From positions 12,334,520-12,398,519 of the forward strand of contig NC_054389.1 of the NCBI RefSeq assembly GCF_001625195.1: a stretch of 64,000 nt of DNA, given 5' to 3'. The position numbers and the translations under genes were made by a program. The notes under the pieces were generated by a model. That model saw nothing but the letters and a program-made list of their open reading frames with translations, had not been told where the DNA came from and searched no databases. Shown here piece by piece: positions 63,819 through 64,000 of this stretch. Source of the DNA: Drechmeria coniospora (Eukaryota; Ascomycota; Sordariomycetes; Hypocreales; Ophiocordycipitaceae). The stretch's first letter is position 1, and each line of letters begins with the position of its first letter.

Positions 63819-64000
63819 GCTGTCGGCAGGTTATCGTAGCTTGTTCCGCGTGTATTTTAGGGTCGGCGCGTGCAAAGGTGTTTAATATGCGTGTGATCCT
63901 CGTGGCAGGCATCGGGGGGTGGACGATGACGCCGAGGGGGGGGCATCCTAAATACCAGCAACACGTCGGCGCCACCTGTCGTCATTCTCACGGCATGATG
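63819..64000. other. Upstream region of the last gene
   Basis: Presumed promoter of the small-protein gene; contains a G-rich run at about 63936-63942. No other feature. Confidence 0.35.

Noticed and set aside
1..64000. tRNA, rRNA or other structural RNA genes
   Set aside because: No cloverleaf with a GTTCRANNC T-loop and matching acceptor stem could be found by eye; a tRNAscan run would be decisive.

Overview
The window looks like nuclear DNA of a filamentous ascomycete, most likely Sordariomycetes/Hypocreales. Genes carry short introns (about 50-120 nt) with GT/CTRAC/YAG signals. The families are typically fungal: FunK1 kinase, GLEYA adhesin, DUF6923, Mtf2-like, CAP/PR-1, M6 protease and multicopper oxidase. 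Many pseudogene stops are TGG->TAG or CAA/CAG->TAA/TAG transitions, the signature of repeat-induced point mutation (RIP). I could not fix the genus. All homology statements are recognition by eye; no search was run. 

Layout: 1-24.5 kb is a repeat-rich accessory compartment. It starts with a RIP-degraded Ty3/gypsy element (minus strand), then a mitochondrial DNA insertion (NUMT) carrying the start of cox3, which truncates an adhesin-like repeat gene. Next come a broken FunK1 kinase and a second partial copy, a two-unit DUF6923 pseudogene, LTRs of one Ty1/copia family, a RIP-broken amidase, a copia RNase H remnant, a hAT remnant, and one apparently intact gene: a secreted adhesin of about 1,093 aa with Thr-rich repeats and two GLEYA domains (19538-22881). 

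24.5-32.5 kb holds three glycan-related genes. They are a type II membrane protein of glycosyltransferase type (three 1-nt frame breaks), an intact four-exon nucleotide-sugar transporter, and a three-domain nucleotidyltransferase/HAD/kinase gene with one lost splice donor and one premature stop. Together they could activate, import and transfer an unusual sugar or polyol; the decay suggests this function is being lost, unless the indels are sequencing errors. 

33-54 kb is gene-poor. It contains an MMS19-like fragment, a secreted CAP protein, an orphan Cys-rich exon beside a solo LTR, an M6 metalloprotease, a PhzF-family protein and two secreted proteins. 54-64 kb is GC-richer and gene-dense: an Mtf2-like mitochondrial protein, a membrane-anchored multicopper oxidase (7 exons, one likely GC-AG intron), a bacterial-type phospholipase C (7 exons) and a small hydrophilic protein. 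Exon coordinates in the evidence were built by hand from splice signals and reading-frame continuity.
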